Of a DNA stretch of 33,219 nucleotides, positions 1 to 7,895 are shown piece after piece. The notes beneath the pieces are model-generated. The model saw only the letters and a program-made list of their open reading frames with translations, did not search any database and was not told the DNA's origin. Every line of letters begins with the position of its first letter. Positions within the stretch are counted from its first letter, which is position 1. The stretch comes from Bacteriovorax stolpii (lineage in GTDB: Bacteria > Bdellovibrionota > Bacteriovoracia > Bacteriovoracales > Bacteriovoracaceae): assembly GCA_945905815.1 (NCBI GenBank), contig CAMDQH010000025.1, positions 1-33,219 on the forward strand, read 5' to 3'. The position numbers and the translations under genes were made by a program.

Positions 1-55
1 GGGCTTTGGGTTTCCTACACCATCAAATAACACTCATAATATGGTATATTTAGAG

Positions 56-82
56 AAGGCACCTTTCGGGTGCCTTTTTTTT
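56..82 (+). terminator. Rho-independent terminator of an upstream gene
   Basis: An 8-bp perfect stem (AAGGCACC at 56-63, GGTGCCTT at 69-76) with a 5-nt loop runs directly into a tract of eight T (75-82). It ends a transcript entering from left of the window; no coding region is visible before it. Confidence 0.9.
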
Positions 83-318
83 GGTCTTATTCCATGTAAT
101 ATTTACAGCTTAGCTTGCCATCACTGACGCGCTATTTACATTGCGAAAGAGGGCGTGCTACATAGCTCTCAGTCGTACATTTGTTTGCCTTGTTCTCCCA
201 CACCGGATCTTTATCTGTCTTAAGGTCTACGTGGTTCCCAAGGTTTTTTAGAGACCTCTGACCGTCTCTTATTATTCAAAAAAACGCATATATTTATTTT
301 TCTCTAAAGGAGAAACGC
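83..318 (+). other. Long non-coding leader region of the helicase gene
   Basis: About 235 bases with no convincing gene lie between the terminator and the helicase start. A small hairpin is visible (AGAGAC at 250-255, GTCTCT at 264-269, 8-nt loop), followed by an A-rich stretch and a strong ribosome binding site (AAGGAG at about 307-312). I could not place a convincing sigma-70 promoter. Known deaD/csdA-type helicase genes often have long structured leaders used in cold or RNA-decay control. Whether this one does is inference. Confidence 0.4.
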
Positions 319-2037
319 ATGTCTTTTCTATCGCTAGGACTCAAAGAGTCTTCAATCAAAGCTATTACCAAGATGGGTTATGAAACCCCATCTGAAATTC
401 AAGAACAGGCCATTCCTGTTTTATTGAAAGGTGATATCGATTTTATCGGCCAGGCCCAAACTGGTTCAGGTAAAACTGCTGCTTTCGTTCTTCCTCTTCT
501 TGAAAAATTGGATTTTAAATCTCCAACTCTTCAGGCCATTATCCTTGCTCCAACTCGTGAGCTTGCGAACCAGATTCACGAAGAGATTCAGAAGCTATCA
601 GCTTTTGAACCAATTCGTTCAATGTCTGTATACGGCGGTACTTCTACCGGTCTTCAAATTAAAGATCTTAAAGCTAAAAAACCACAAATCGTTGTTGGTA
701 CTCCTGGACGAGTGACTGATCTAATTGAACGTGGAGTTCTTAAATTTGAACATACAAAATTTGTAGTTTTGGATGAAGCTGATGAAATGCTTGATATGGG
801 CTTTTTTGATGACGTAACAGACATCATTGCTAAAATTCCTGAAAAGAAAATCTGGATGTTCTCTGCAACTATGCCGGGACCAATTGCGAACCTTGTTGCA
901 CGTGAATTTAATAATCCAGTTATCGTTAGAGTTACGAAAAAAGTTTTAACTGCCGATTCAGTTGATCAGCAAGCAGTTGTTGTTCGTCGCGAAAACGGAA
1001 TTGAAGCTCTTTGTCGCTATATGGATTTCTCAGACAATATGTATGCGATCATTTTCACTAGAACTAAAATTGGTGCTAAAGAGCTTACAGATGAGTTAAA
1101 TGCTCGTGGTTATCCGACTGACGCACTTCACGGGGACATGGACCAAGCCGCTCGTGATATGACGATGAAAAAATTCAAAGAAAAGAAAATTAACCTTTTG
1201 GTTTGTACTGACGTTGCTGCACGTGGGATTGATGTAAGTAACCTTACTCACGTAATCAACTTTGGTCTTCCACAAGATAACGAATCATACGTTCATCGTA
1301 TTGGTCGTACTGGCCGTGGTGGATCGAAAGGGATTTCTCTTTCAATCATCGAGCCTTCTGAACAAAGCCGTGTTGGTCAGATCGAAAGACTAACGAAAGC
1401 TCAAATTCAGAGAGTAAACCTTCCACGAGTTGCTGAAATTAGAGAAAAAATTCTTGAGAAATCAATGGTTCGTTTTACTGATCATGTATCTAACTTTAAT
1501 GATGAAGAGGCACTGCACTTTGATTCTTTCAAAACTAAGTTTGATTCGCTTGATAAAGAAGACTTAATCAAAGGTATCTATGGTTTCATGTTTGAGAACA
1601 CTCTTAAGCGTTACCAGAAAGCGATTGATATTGATGTTGCTCCTCGTGGTTCAGCACCGACTGGAGAAAGAGGCGGCGTTCGTGTCACTTCTGGTATGCA
1701 GAGATTCTTTATCAATTTAGGAACTATGGATGGAGTATCTTCAGGCGATCTTCTTAAATTTGTGGCCCAGGCAGCAGGAATCAATGGTCGTGAAATTGGC
1801 CGTATCGATACTAAAGAAAAATTTGCTTTCATTGAAGCGAACTCAGTTTACACAGATTCCATCATGAAACTTAAAGGTGAAATGTTTGGAAATCGTCGAG
1901 TGAGTGTTGAGCTTGCAGAAGCTCCGTCAGTCTTCGGTGGTGGTCGCCCAAGTTACGGTGGCGGTCGTAGCGGTGGTGGAAGTCGTGGAGGCGGTCGCTC
2001 ATACGGCGGCCCAAGTCGTTCTCCTAGTCGTTACTAA
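319..2037 (+). CDS. deaD: DEAD-box ATP-dependent RNA helicase (DeaD/CsdA-like)
   Basis: This is an ATP-dependent RNA helicase that remodels structured RNA, with likely roles in ribosome assembly, mRNA decay and cold adaptation (family knowledge). Visible motifs are the Q-motif region (residues 4-32), Walker A AQTGSGKT (46-53), DEAD (152-155), SAT near 180 and HRIGRTGR (about 326-333). After the two RecA-like lobes, residues about 455-530 look like a DbpA-type RNA-binding domain. The last 40 residues are a low-complexity Gly/Arg/Ser tail of RGG type that probably adds non-specific RNA affinity. At 572 residues it lies between RhlE/CshA (450-500) and E. coli DeaD (629). The ATG at 319 follows a strong AAGGAG site. 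It appears monocistronic, with a hairpin just after the stop. The exact subfamily (DeaD, DbpA or CshA) is less certain than the helicase call. Confidence 0.93.
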   Translation: MSFLSLGLKESSIKAITKMGYETPSEIQEQAIPVLLKGDIDFIGQAQTGSGKTAAFVLPLLEKLDFKSPTLQAIILAPTRELANQIHEEIQKLSAFEPIRSMSVYGGTSTGLQIKDLKAKKPQIVVGTPGRVTDLIERGVLKFEHTKFVVLDEADEMLDMGFFDDVTDIIAKIPEKKIWMFSATMPGPIANLVAREFNNPVIVRVTKKVLTADSVDQQAVVVRRENGIEALCRYMDFSDNMYAIIFTRTKIGAKELTDELNARGYPTDALHGDMDQAARDMTMKKFKEKKINLLVCTDVAARGIDVSNLTHVINFGLPQDNESYVHRIGRTGRGGSKGISLSIIEPSEQSRVGQIERLTKAQIQRVNLPRVAEIREKILEKSMVRFTDHVSNFNDEEALHFDSFKTKFDSLDKEDLIKGIYGFMFENTLKRYQKAIDIDVAPRGSAPTGERGGVRVTSGMQRFFINLGTMDGVSSGDLLKFVAQAAGINGREIGRIDTKEKFAFIEANSVYTDSIMKLKGEMFGNRRVSVELAEAPSVFGGGRPSYGGGRSGGGSRGGGRSYGGPSRSPSRY

Positions 2038-2059
2038 TTTCTCACTCTGATTTTTTGCA

Positions 2060-2080
2060 GGGGCACTCGTCGAGTGCCCC
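2060..2080 (+). terminator. GC-rich hairpin after helicase gene
   Basis: A strong perfect inverted repeat (GGGGCACT at 2060-2067, AGTGCCCC at 2073-2080, loop CGTCG) starts 22 bases after the helicase stop. The T-run lies before the stem rather than after it, so it is not a classical intrinsic terminator on either strand. It may still stop polymerase weakly or protect the mRNA 3' end. Confidence 0.5.
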
Positions 2081-2115
2081 TATCAAACCGGTAAAAAATT
2101 CTTCTTTGTAACTCA

Positions 2116-2154
2116 TTGTAAGCACTGAATGACCGTGTTAAATTGTATTAACAC
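2116..2154 (+). promoter_or_regulatory. Candidate promoter with overlapping palindromic operator
   Basis: A sigma-70-like pair, TTGTAA (2116-2121) and TAAATT (2139-2144) with a 17-bp spacer, matches consensus at 4 of 6 positions in each box. A 7-bp inverted repeat, GTGTTAA (2135-2141) and TTAACAC (2148-2154), overlaps the -10 box and start site. That is typical placement for a repressor operator. The downstream gene is the FtsB/DivIC-like gene, with a leader of about 55 bases. No regulator is known, and both calls are from pattern only. Confidence 0.4.
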
Positions 2155-2208
2155 ACAAACCCAAATGATATGGGCCGTTAGTGCTCTAAAATACAGGATG
2201 TATTTTGC

Positions 2209-2871
2209 GTGGAATTAAGAATGAACCGTCCGTCTTATGATGAATATGAAGAAGTAGAGTCCCCTTTTGCGGCTAGATCATCTGATAAATCTATTCCCCG
2301 TGACAGATTACGCGCTCGAAAAAATGTTTTTAACCGTCCCTTTGCGACGGAGGCCACATCTGCGCCTTTAATTGTTGAAACTAAATCAACTAGAAGAGCT
2401 ATTGGTCATGCTGACATGACAGATATGCTTGAGCATCGTCAAAGTGATCTTGCAGATACAGAAATTGAATATCTTGATGAAGAAGATGATGAAGAAATTG
2501 AGAGGCGCCCGGCCACTCGTTCAGTTTCGAAGAAAAAAACGATAACGAAAAAAAATCTTTTACCAAAACTTGCATGGTCCGTTGTGGGACTTTTGGTTCT
2601 TCGATTAATTTGTATGGATCGGGGAGTTTGGGATTTCTTTGCAACTGAGGGAGAAATTCACGAAAAGCAAAGCGAACTTAAATCTATTCAAAATGAAAAC
2701 AAGTCCATCAAAACAGAAGTTGCGCGTATTCAGTCTGATAAAAATTATCAGCGCCATTTAGCAAAAGATCATCTCGGCGTAATCGCTGCCGATGAATTTC
2801 TTGTTCTTTTTGCAGGTGAAACTAATGATTCGTCTGAGTCTAAGTCTGAGGTTGGGAAAGAAATTTTTTGA
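2209..2871 (+). CDS. FtsB/DivIC-like septum formation initiator
   Basis: This is probably a bitopic divisome protein of the FtsB/DivIC (septum formation initiator) family, which links FtsL and FtsQ to activation of septal peptidoglycan synthesis. Residues about 119-136 form one membrane segment. It is followed by MDRGVWDFF, a heptad-rich coiled coil (about 145-175) and an ending of the type LAKDHLGVIAADEFLVLFA, the classical FtsB layout. The odd part is a long cytoplasmic N-terminus of about 115 residues, rich in charge with an acidic run near residues 88-98; typical FtsB is about 100 residues in total. The start may be GTG 2209, with AGGA about 10 bases upstream, or ATG 2221; neither has a strong site. 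The 3' end overlaps the convergent DUF192 gene by 32 bases. Confidence 0.75.
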   Translation: MELRMNRPSYDEYEEVESPFAARSSDKSIPRDRLRARKNVFNRPFATEATSAPLIVETKSTRRAIGHADMTDMLEHRQSDLADTEIEYLDEEDDEEIERRPATRSVSKKKTITKKNLLPKLAWSVVGLLVLRLICMDRGVWDFFATEGEIHEKQSELKSIQNENKSIKTEVARIQSDKNYQRHLAKDHLGVIAADEFLVLFAGETNDSSESKSEVGKEIF

Positions 2872-3355
2872 TAGCCTCTTCAGTTTCAATAAGATTCAAA
2901 GAAGATTTCCATTCCAATTGATCACTCATTTTTAATTTGGATGAAATAGGCGATGAAGATTTCATCTCCAGCACATGTCTACCCCAAGCACCCCGCGCTC
3001 TTGGAATAAGATCAGGATTAGACCTGCCAATGTAGTGAGGTAGCTTGCGGATTATATCGATGATTCTTAAATCCTTATCTAGAAAAAATAAATCCAAATC
3101 AAAGTAAGTATCTGGCATCCAAAAATGCATCTCTTGCTCGGCCAGATAAAAGAAAACCATTCCCTGATCCTCTGAAAAATCCTCCGATTTTACGCCAGAT
3201 AGGCCCTGTTCCATGTCTTTCGGGGTAAAGGATAGCGTGGTTTTTATAACATCCCCCCCAGGACTTTTTAATTCAAGATACTTAAGTGGGTTTTGTGACT
3301 CGCTTTGGCAGGCCGAAAGAGTTAAAAGGAGAAGGATAGTAAGAAATTTTGTCAT
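2840..3355 (-). CDS. DUF192 family lipoprotein
   Basis: This is a small exported lipoprotein of the DUF192 family, whose function is not established. Starting at ATG 3355 gives a clean lipoprotein signal peptide with lipobox LSAC and acyl-acceptor Cys16; upstream extensions lack a signal. The body shows family features: EQGLSGV, GMVFFY, MHFWMPDTYFDLDLFFLD and a later segment on IPRARGAWGRHVLEM. The length of 171 residues is normal for the family with a signal. It is convergent with the FtsB-like gene, overlapping its 3' end by 32 bases, and divergent from aspS with about 66 bases between starts. Confidence 0.82.
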   Translation of the reverse strand: MTKFLTILLLLTLSACQSESQNPLKYLELKSPGGDVIKTTLSFTPKDMEQGLSGVKSEDFSEDQGMVFFYLAEQEMHFWMPDTYFDLDLFFLDKDLRIIDIIRKLPHYIGRSNPDLIPRARGAWGRHVLEMKSSSPISSKLKMSDQLEWKSSLNLIETEEAIKKFLSQPQT

Positions 3356-3421
3356 GAAGTTTATTCCTGATTCGGGTATGATGCTAGCTTCAAGTCTAAG
3401 AGAAGTGCGAGGAGTTTTCAA

Positions 3422-5212
3422 ATGGGATCATCAAAAAATCTGGCCGGTTCACTACGTACGCATCATTGTGGTGAGTTACGGGAATCCGATATCGGTAAAA
3501 CTGTCACTTTGTGTGGTTGGATGAATAAGTACCGAAACCTTGGAAGCCTTCACTTCATAGATCTTAGAGATAAATATGGAATTACTCAGTTGGGCTTTGA
3601 AGCGTTTAAGGGTGATATTAATGAACTTCGTATTTTTTCATTAGAGTCAGTTTTAATGGCCACAGGAAAAGTGATTGCTCGTCCTGATTCTGCAAAAAAT
3701 GCAGGAATGGGGACAGGCATAGTGGAAGTTCAGGTAGAAGAAATCAAATTACTTTCTCTTGCTGAAGAAGTTCCTTTTCTTCCACATGGTATGGTTCAGG
3801 CGACTGAGGATCTTCGACTTCGTTACCGTTACCTTGATCTTCGTTCTAAAAAACTACAGGATATCCTTCAACTAAGATCTAAAACTGCTCGTAACGTGCG
3901 TGAAGCTCTTTATGCTTTAGATTTTACCGAAGTAGAAACACCGATTCTTTATAAAACAACTCCTGAAGGCGCACGTGACTATATTGTTCCATCACGAGTG
4001 CATCCTGGAAAAGTGTATGCTCTTCCCCAATCTCCACAGACACTTAAGCAGCTGTTGATGATTGCGAACACTGATAAATATTTTCAGCTCTGTCGTTGTT
4101 TTAGGGATGAAGATTTGAGAGCAGATAGACAGCCAGAGTTTACTCAGGTGGATATTGAAGTTTCTTTTCCTACTCAAGAGTACATGAAAAATCTCGCGAC
4201 TCACGTGATGAAACATGTTTTCAGTTTGCCAGATGATTTCGAGATGAAAGGGATTCCTTATGACGAAGTCATGAGAGATTATGGTTCGGATAAACCAGAT
4301 GTTCGTTTTGCTTTAAAACAAATGAACGTAACGGAGTTATTTAAAACTTCAGGGTTCACAACTTTTTCTGAAGTGGCTGCAGCGAAATACGGATTGGTAA
4401 AAGCAACTTTTCTACCTGTTTCCATGGGAACATTGGCCCGCAAAGATATTGACGGTCTTGCAGAAGTTGTTAAACCGTATGGTGGTAAAGGTGTTGCGTG
4501 GTTTAAAGTTGAAAACGGTGCAATCACAGGTGGTATCTCGAAATTTATCGATGCCAATCTTTTAAATGCTTTGTATGAAAAGTCGATTGAGAAGGGTGAT
4601 GGACTATGGTTTTTTACTGCTGATAAAAATGAAAATGTTTCACATGATTGTTCCGATGCAGTTAGACGTCACTTAGGTAAGACTCTCAAGCTAATTAATC
4701 CAGACGTGTATGCATTCCTTTGGGTTTATGATTTTCCTCTTTTTGATTACGATGCAGAGGCAAATACTCTGCATGCGAAACACCATCCTTTCACAAGACC
4801 TAAAGATGAAGATGTCGCACTATTTTTCTCTAACGATAAATCAAAAATCAAAGATGTTAAGGCCTATGCTTACGATATCGTTTGTAATGGGTATGAGCTT
4901 GGCGGTGGTTCTATGCGAATCTTCGACAATAAACAACAGTCTCGCATGTTTGAACTTTTAGGTTTTACCCCTGAAGATGCTCAACATCAGTTTGGTTTTT
5001 TTATTGAAGCTCTTAAATATGGAACTCCTCCTCACGCAGGTATGGCCTTTGGGTTGGACCGCTTGATTATGCTGCTTGCGAAAACGGATTCAATTCGAGA
5101 TGTTATCGCATTTCCCAAAACAGCTTCTGCTACAGATTTGATGGCAAGTTCGCCATCAAAACCAAGTTCTGCTCAGACTAAAGAACTTGGTTTTGAGTGG
5201 TTGGCGGAATAG
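3422..5212 (+). CDS. aspS: Aspartyl-tRNA synthetase
   Basis: This class II synthetase charges tRNA-Asp with aspartate in the cytoplasm. At 596 residues it has normal bacterial length. Domains in order are the N-terminal OB-fold anticodon-binding domain (about 10-115), the catalytic core with motif 2 FRDEDLRADRQPEF (from about 226), the bacterial GAD insertion (about 290-430), and motif 3 containing GLDRLIML near residue 541. At the anticodon-domain position where non-discriminating bacterial enzymes such as that of Pseudomonas carry His, this protein has Leu (RNLGSL, Leu40), as in E. coli. It is therefore probably the discriminating, Asp-only type (inference). The ATG at 3422 is preceded by GAGGAG with good spacing. 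It appears to stand alone, with a long gap after it. Confidence 0.97.
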   Translation: MGSSKNLAGSLRTHHCGELRESDIGKTVTLCGWMNKYRNLGSLHFIDLRDKYGITQLGFEAFKGDINELRIFSLESVLMATGKVIARPDSAKNAGMGTGIVEVQVEEIKLLSLAEEVPFLPHGMVQATEDLRLRYRYLDLRSKKLQDILQLRSKTARNVREALYALDFTEVETPILYKTTPEGARDYIVPSRVHPGKVYALPQSPQTLKQLLMIANTDKYFQLCRCFRDEDLRADRQPEFTQVDIEVSFPTQEYMKNLATHVMKHVFSLPDDFEMKGIPYDEVMRDYGSDKPDVRFALKQMNVTELFKTSGFTTFSEVAAAKYGLVKATFLPVSMGTLARKDIDGLAEVVKPYGGKGVAWFKVENGAITGGISKFIDANLLNALYEKSIEKGDGLWFFTADKNENVSHDCSDAVRRHLGKTLKLINPDVYAFLWVYDFPLFDYDAEANTLHAKHHPFTRPKDEDVALFFSNDKSKIKDVKAYAYDIVCNGYELGGGSMRIFDNKQQSRMFELLGFTPEDAQHQFGFFIEALKYGTPPHAGMAFGLDRLIMLLAKTDSIRDVIAFPKTASATDLMASSPSKPSSAQTKELGFEWLAE

Positions 5213-5644
5213 TTACCAAGGTCCTTACAAGACTTGGACGTTGAATCAAGACCATTTTAGGTTTAGTACGCTGCTTAATTTCAAGTTGAAGGCATATTAA
5301 TGGCCTAATAAAATGTTATCTCATTATGTGAATGATTTTGATCACAAGTGGATAGATAGCAAAGCTGTAATTAAACAATCTCAATTAGGCACACCTGATC
5401 TTCAATCTCTCGCCGATCTTTCCCCGAGCATAAAAATTATTCAAGATATGCGAATCGTTCTTTTTATAACGTTTCTTCTTTTGAAATTTAATATCAACGA
5501 ACTTATCGTTTTCATATTTAAACTTGTTACAGGTCACTAATTCCATTAAGTAATTAAATCAATCAGGACATCTAGAAAACAAATTGTTTGAGGCAGTTAG
5601 GGCCATACTGATTCTCTATTTTATAAGCACAAGCGAATGTTTTT
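5213..5644. other. Intergenic stretch, no convincing gene
   Basis: Just after aspS there is an imperfect inverted repeat (CCAAG near 5216, CTTGG near 5233) without a T-run. A 75-codon open frame at 5313-5540 (+) encodes a hydrophobic C-terminal half, but it has no ribosome binding site and no recognisable family, so I do not call it a gene. A 13-base palindrome, AAACAA-A-TTGTTT (5577-5589), lies about 100 bases upstream of the predicted sigma-54 start site and could be an activator site. Confidence 0.4.
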
Positions 5645-5674
5645 ATGTGCCATTCATATGGCACATGACTTGCT
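5645..5674 (+). promoter_or_regulatory. Sigma-54 (-24/-12) promoter with overlapping inverted repeat
   Basis: TGGCAC (5659-5664) and TTGCT (5670-5674) match the sigma-54 consensus TGGCACG-N4-TTGCW, with exactly 10 bases between the invariant GG (5660-5661) and GC (5672-5673). Transcription should start near 5685, giving a leader of about 46 bases to the lipoprotein ATG at 5731. The -24 element is also the right arm of a 9-bp perfect inverted repeat (ATGTGCCAT 5645-5653, ATGGCACAT 5658-5666). rpoN itself is encoded in this window at 12437. Confidence 0.72.
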
Positions 5675-5730
5675 TTATTTATATGTTGATTCCGCTTCAA
5701 GATAGAAGCAATTAACCCGTGGAGGTGTGT

Positions 5731-6330
5731 ATGAAACATCAAAAATTTACCCTCATAACAATGACAGCTTTGTGCCTGGTTCTAGCTGCTGGTTGTTCTA
5801 GCTCAAAAAAAGAAAAAAAAATGGCCAAGCTTCAGGATGAAAAAACAAAAACGGTTGCAGCAGCACCAGTAGCGGAGCCAGTGTTGAATGCTCTAAACTC
5901 GGACCAAATGGATTATACGACGATTCAATTTGATAGAGGTGAAGCTAAGCTGAGCGAAATGGACTTTCGTAACATTAATAACCTTTTGACTGAAACCACA
6001 CAGGCCGGAAAAATTGTTCAAGACATTAAGGTTCTTACTTGGTCAGACAGGGCGGTAAATAAAAATGAAGAAGCTACGAATACCGAAATCTTTCTTGCAA
6101 GACAACGCGCCGACAACATTCAAAAATACCTGAATAGTAAAATAAAACCGAAAAAACAAACTGATTTCTATAATATGGCAGAAAATCCAGAAAGATATGC
6201 AGAGTATATGAAGGAAAAGGGAGTCAACTTGGAAGATGCCTTTAACGTAGAAGGTATGAAAGAAACACCTGACAGTCATGCCCTTGTTATTATCGAATAT
6301 AAGGGCGGTCCAATGCCCTCTACATTATAA
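5731..6330 (+). CDS. Lipoprotein with divergent OmpA-like C-terminal domain
   Basis: This exported lipoprotein has a signal peptide ending in lipobox LAAGC (Cys22), then a Lys-rich linker. Residues about 65-195 resemble the OmpA C-terminal fold: a first strand (TTIQFDRGEAKL), a helix (NINNLL), a strand (IKVLTWSDR) and the typical helix LARQRADNIQKYL. The match is weak, and an insertion of about 35 residues precedes the last strand (ALVIIEYKGG). If correct, it would sit in the outer membrane and contact peptidoglycan. The start is ATG 5731, which has GGAGG at 5721-5725; an in-frame GTG at 5719 lies before that site and is less likely. It is preceded by a sigma-54 promoter, so expression probably depends on an unidentified enhancer-binding activator. 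Confidence 0.75.
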   Translation: MKHQKFTLITMTALCLVLAAGCSSSKKEKKMAKLQDEKTKTVAAAPVAEPVLNALNSDQMDYTTIQFDRGEAKLSEMDFRNINNLLTETTQAGKIVQDIKVLTWSDRAVNKNEEATNTEIFLARQRADNIQKYLNSKIKPKKQTDFYNMAENPERYAEYMKEKGVNLEDAFNVEGMKETPDSHALVIIEYKGGPMPSTL

Positions 6331-6342
6331 ATATACGTTATG

Positions 6343-6389
6343 AAGAGAAGCGATTTTTAAGTATAATAAACTTAATATCGGCTTCTCTT
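6343..6389. terminator. Bidirectional hairpin between convergent lipoprotein genes
   Basis: A long stem pairs AAGAGAAGC (6343-6351) with GCTTCTCTT (6381-6389). An inner TTAAGT/ACTTAA stem extends it, and a T-rich stretch follows on the plus side. It lies between two convergent stop codons (6330 and 6402) and can serve both genes. Confidence 0.75.
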
Positions 6390-6401
6390 ATTTTATTGAA
6401 A

Positions 6402-6854
6402 TTAGATCAAGTGAACATTACCCACTTCTCTCATGAAAGAATCTTGCCGAAGGGCCTGCTCACCAGAGATTGCTTTAAATTTTAGAATAAAGTCATTAAG
6501 TTCTTTTATGTTTTTCTTGTAAATTTTTTCTAGCTCTTTGGTCGTCGCAATTGTTTGCGAGTTTGAACCATCTGCAGACTCGAGGAGCTGATTAATGAGT
6601 AATGCACGTAACTGACTCTGTTGCATTTTTATTTGATCAGATTTTTTTGCCTGTACGTTTACTAATTCAATGAGTTCATTTTTTTTATCTTTGTCTAATC
6701 CTTTATTGTTTTTAATCATTGTAATTATTCTTTCCACCTGATCATTTCTGTCTATGATGGGTTCGTACGCTCTCGCTAGCTCGGCAGGTTTCTCTTGTGA
6801 ACTGCATGAGACGACAGCGATAAGCAAGGCAAAGGTTAAAATAGTTAATTTCAT
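6402..6854 (-). CDS. Small helical lipoprotein of unknown function
   Basis: This 150-residue predicted lipoprotein has a signal peptide with lipobox VVSC (Cys17). The mature part is almost entirely helical and charged (heptad-like stretches around residues 40-75 and 95-130) with no motif I recognise. A single-helix or helical-hairpin periplasmic anchor is plausible but unproven. The ATG at 6854 has AAGGATC in good position, supporting a real gene. It is convergent with the OmpA-like lipoprotein, sharing a terminator. Confidence 0.75.
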   Translation of the reverse strand: MKLTILTFALLIAVVSCSSQEKPAELARAYEPIIDRNDQVERIITMIKNNKGLDKDKKNELIELVNVQAKKSDQIKMQQSQLRALLINQLLESADGSNSQTIATTKELEKIYKKNIKELNDFILKFKAISGEQALRQDSFMREVGNVHLI

Positions 6855-7261
6855 GAAGATCCTTTTTTAGGTATTGTATCTAAAGTGTTTAGAAGTAAGA
6901 TTTTTCGAATACCGGCCAAGACCAACTTGAAAAAGTACTGCCATCCGATTGCCGCTTATGTCTCTGCCATATAAATCATGCTTGAATATCAAAGTCACTC
7001 ATTTTATGTATCAATTTAGATTTGAGATATGACGTGTTACGTATGATTAAGTCTAATGCATTTTTAAGGATGGACTTGTCCACAAGACAACAGAAATACA
7101 AAACTCTTGAGAAATGATTGTAGAAATTAAAAATAATGTATTTTTTAATTTCATGAGGATTACCTAAATAGTTTGATTTTCTGAGTCTAGGCTTAGTGTG
7201 TTTAACTTATGGCATAAGCATATTGCAAAAAAAGAAATTTATCTACTTGCATCGATTTATT
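6855..7261. other. Intergenic stretch, about 400 bases, no gene seen
   Basis: The region is AT-rich with no coding frame of useful length. Short inverted repeats are present: ACGT-GTT-ACGT (7032-7042), overlapping repeats TGGAC/GTCCA (7071-7082) and CTTGT/ACAAG (7075-7086), and CTTATG-G-CATAAG (7206-7218). None has a T-run or promoter-like placement that I can defend. It must hold the promoter of the minus-strand lipoprotein at 6854. Confidence 0.4.
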
Positions 7262-7849
7262 CTAAGCAGCCTTAAGATAGCTTTCATCTTTAGTCTTAGT
7301 AGATGTTACGAAATTTACTGAAACAACATTCCTTGCCTGCATTAATTCCAAGTAAAGATGATCATGTTTTTTAAATTCGCCAAAATTTTTATCTTTCATC
7401 CAATTATAAGTGAATAGAAATGAAAGACCACCAGTCATCATAAGTGTCGTTGAAAACATTGCCCATACCAGAGAAGATCTGAAACTCATCTCTTTCATTT
7501 CGATTCGATGATTCATTTTGTTCATTCCCCATGTTTGTCCATGGTTGAAAAAAAAGCTAAAAAAGAAATAACTCATAAACATGAGAGGTAAAAAGTTAAT
7601 AATGATGCTTGAGAACTTAATTGCTTCAAAAGCGTTCTCCAATGAACTCGTTACCATCCAAGAATTAAATGAAAGTATGAGAAATGCGGATGCCATCACA
7701 CTTATTGTTGTAATCGTCATAAAATCGATGAAATATGCTGCAACAATTTTTGATGATTTGATATCAATTGCTTCAACAGGATTTTGACTCAAAAGAGCTG
7801 ATGGGATTTTTTTTGAATGTGTGTAATCAATCAGGTCAATTGGAGTCAT
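7262..7849 (-). CDS. RDD family integral membrane protein
   Basis: This is a multi-pass inner-membrane protein that looks like a divergent RDD family member. The first membrane segment begins with ASKIVAAYFIDFM-like sequence, where the family's Arg and first Asp region appears as SKIVAAYFIDF. A second hydrophobic block (about 80-105) is followed by the GQTWGMNKMNHRIEM segment typical after RDD helix 2, then a further membrane segment (about 125-150) and a polar tail. Members have been linked to sodium or osmolyte transport, but for most the substrate is unknown. The start is ATG 7849 with AGAGG upstream; an in-frame GTG at 7855 overlaps the ribosome binding site. The start and its binding site are buried in a hairpin directly after mutS, suggesting coupled or conditional translation. 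It probably shares the mutS transcript. Confidence 0.7.
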   Translation of the reverse strand: MTPIDLIDYTHSKKIPSALLSQNPVEAIDIKSSKIVAAYFIDFMTITTISVMASAFLILSFNSWMVTSSLENAFEAIKFSSIIINFLPLMFMSYFFFSFFFNHGQTWGMNKMNHRIEMKEMSFRSSLVWAMFSTTLMMTGGLSFLFTYNWMKDKNFGEFKKHDHLYLELMQARNVVSVNFVTSTKTKDESYLKAA

Positions 7850-7881
7850 AGGCACCTCTAAGATTCTTATCGGTGCCTATG
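7847..7881 (-). promoter_or_regulatory. Hairpin sequestering the RDD gene start
   Basis: A perfect 10-bp inverted repeat (7847-7856 with 7872-7881) encloses an inner TAAG/CTTA stem with a 3-nt loop, separated by a symmetrical 2x2 internal loop. On the minus-strand mRNA the 3' arm contains part of the ribosome binding site and ends with the ATG of the RDD gene. The 5' arm begins about 15 bases after the mutS stop codon. No T-run follows on either strand, so it is not an intrinsic terminator. A translation gate coupled to mutS translation is the simplest reading. Confidence 0.6.
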
Positions 7882-7895
7882 ATATAATACTGAAT

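Noticed and set aside
190-216. Possible promoter TTGTTC with downstream T/A-rich hexamer before the helicase gene
   Set aside because: No -10 hexamer at correct spacing with reasonable match.
1921-2034. Short tandem-like GGTGGTCGC repeats at the end of the helicase gene
   Set aside because: Explained by the Gly/Arg-rich tail coding sequence common in DEAD-box helicases, not an independent repeat element.
2840-2871. Overlap of convergent FtsB-like and DUF192 gene ends as a sign of frameshift or rearrangement
   Set aside because: Both proteins end at plausible lengths; short convergent overlaps also occur at 16668-16697, so this is compact gene packing.
5313-5540. 75-codon open frame in the aspS downstream gap
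   Set aside because: No ribosome binding site, no family resemblance and AT-rich composition; a chance frame is more likely. Described only as intergenic content.
7210-7231. Possible sigma-54 promoter (TGGCA and TTGCA) on the plus strand
   Set aside because: The spacing between GG and GC is 12, not 10, and no plus-strand gene follows.
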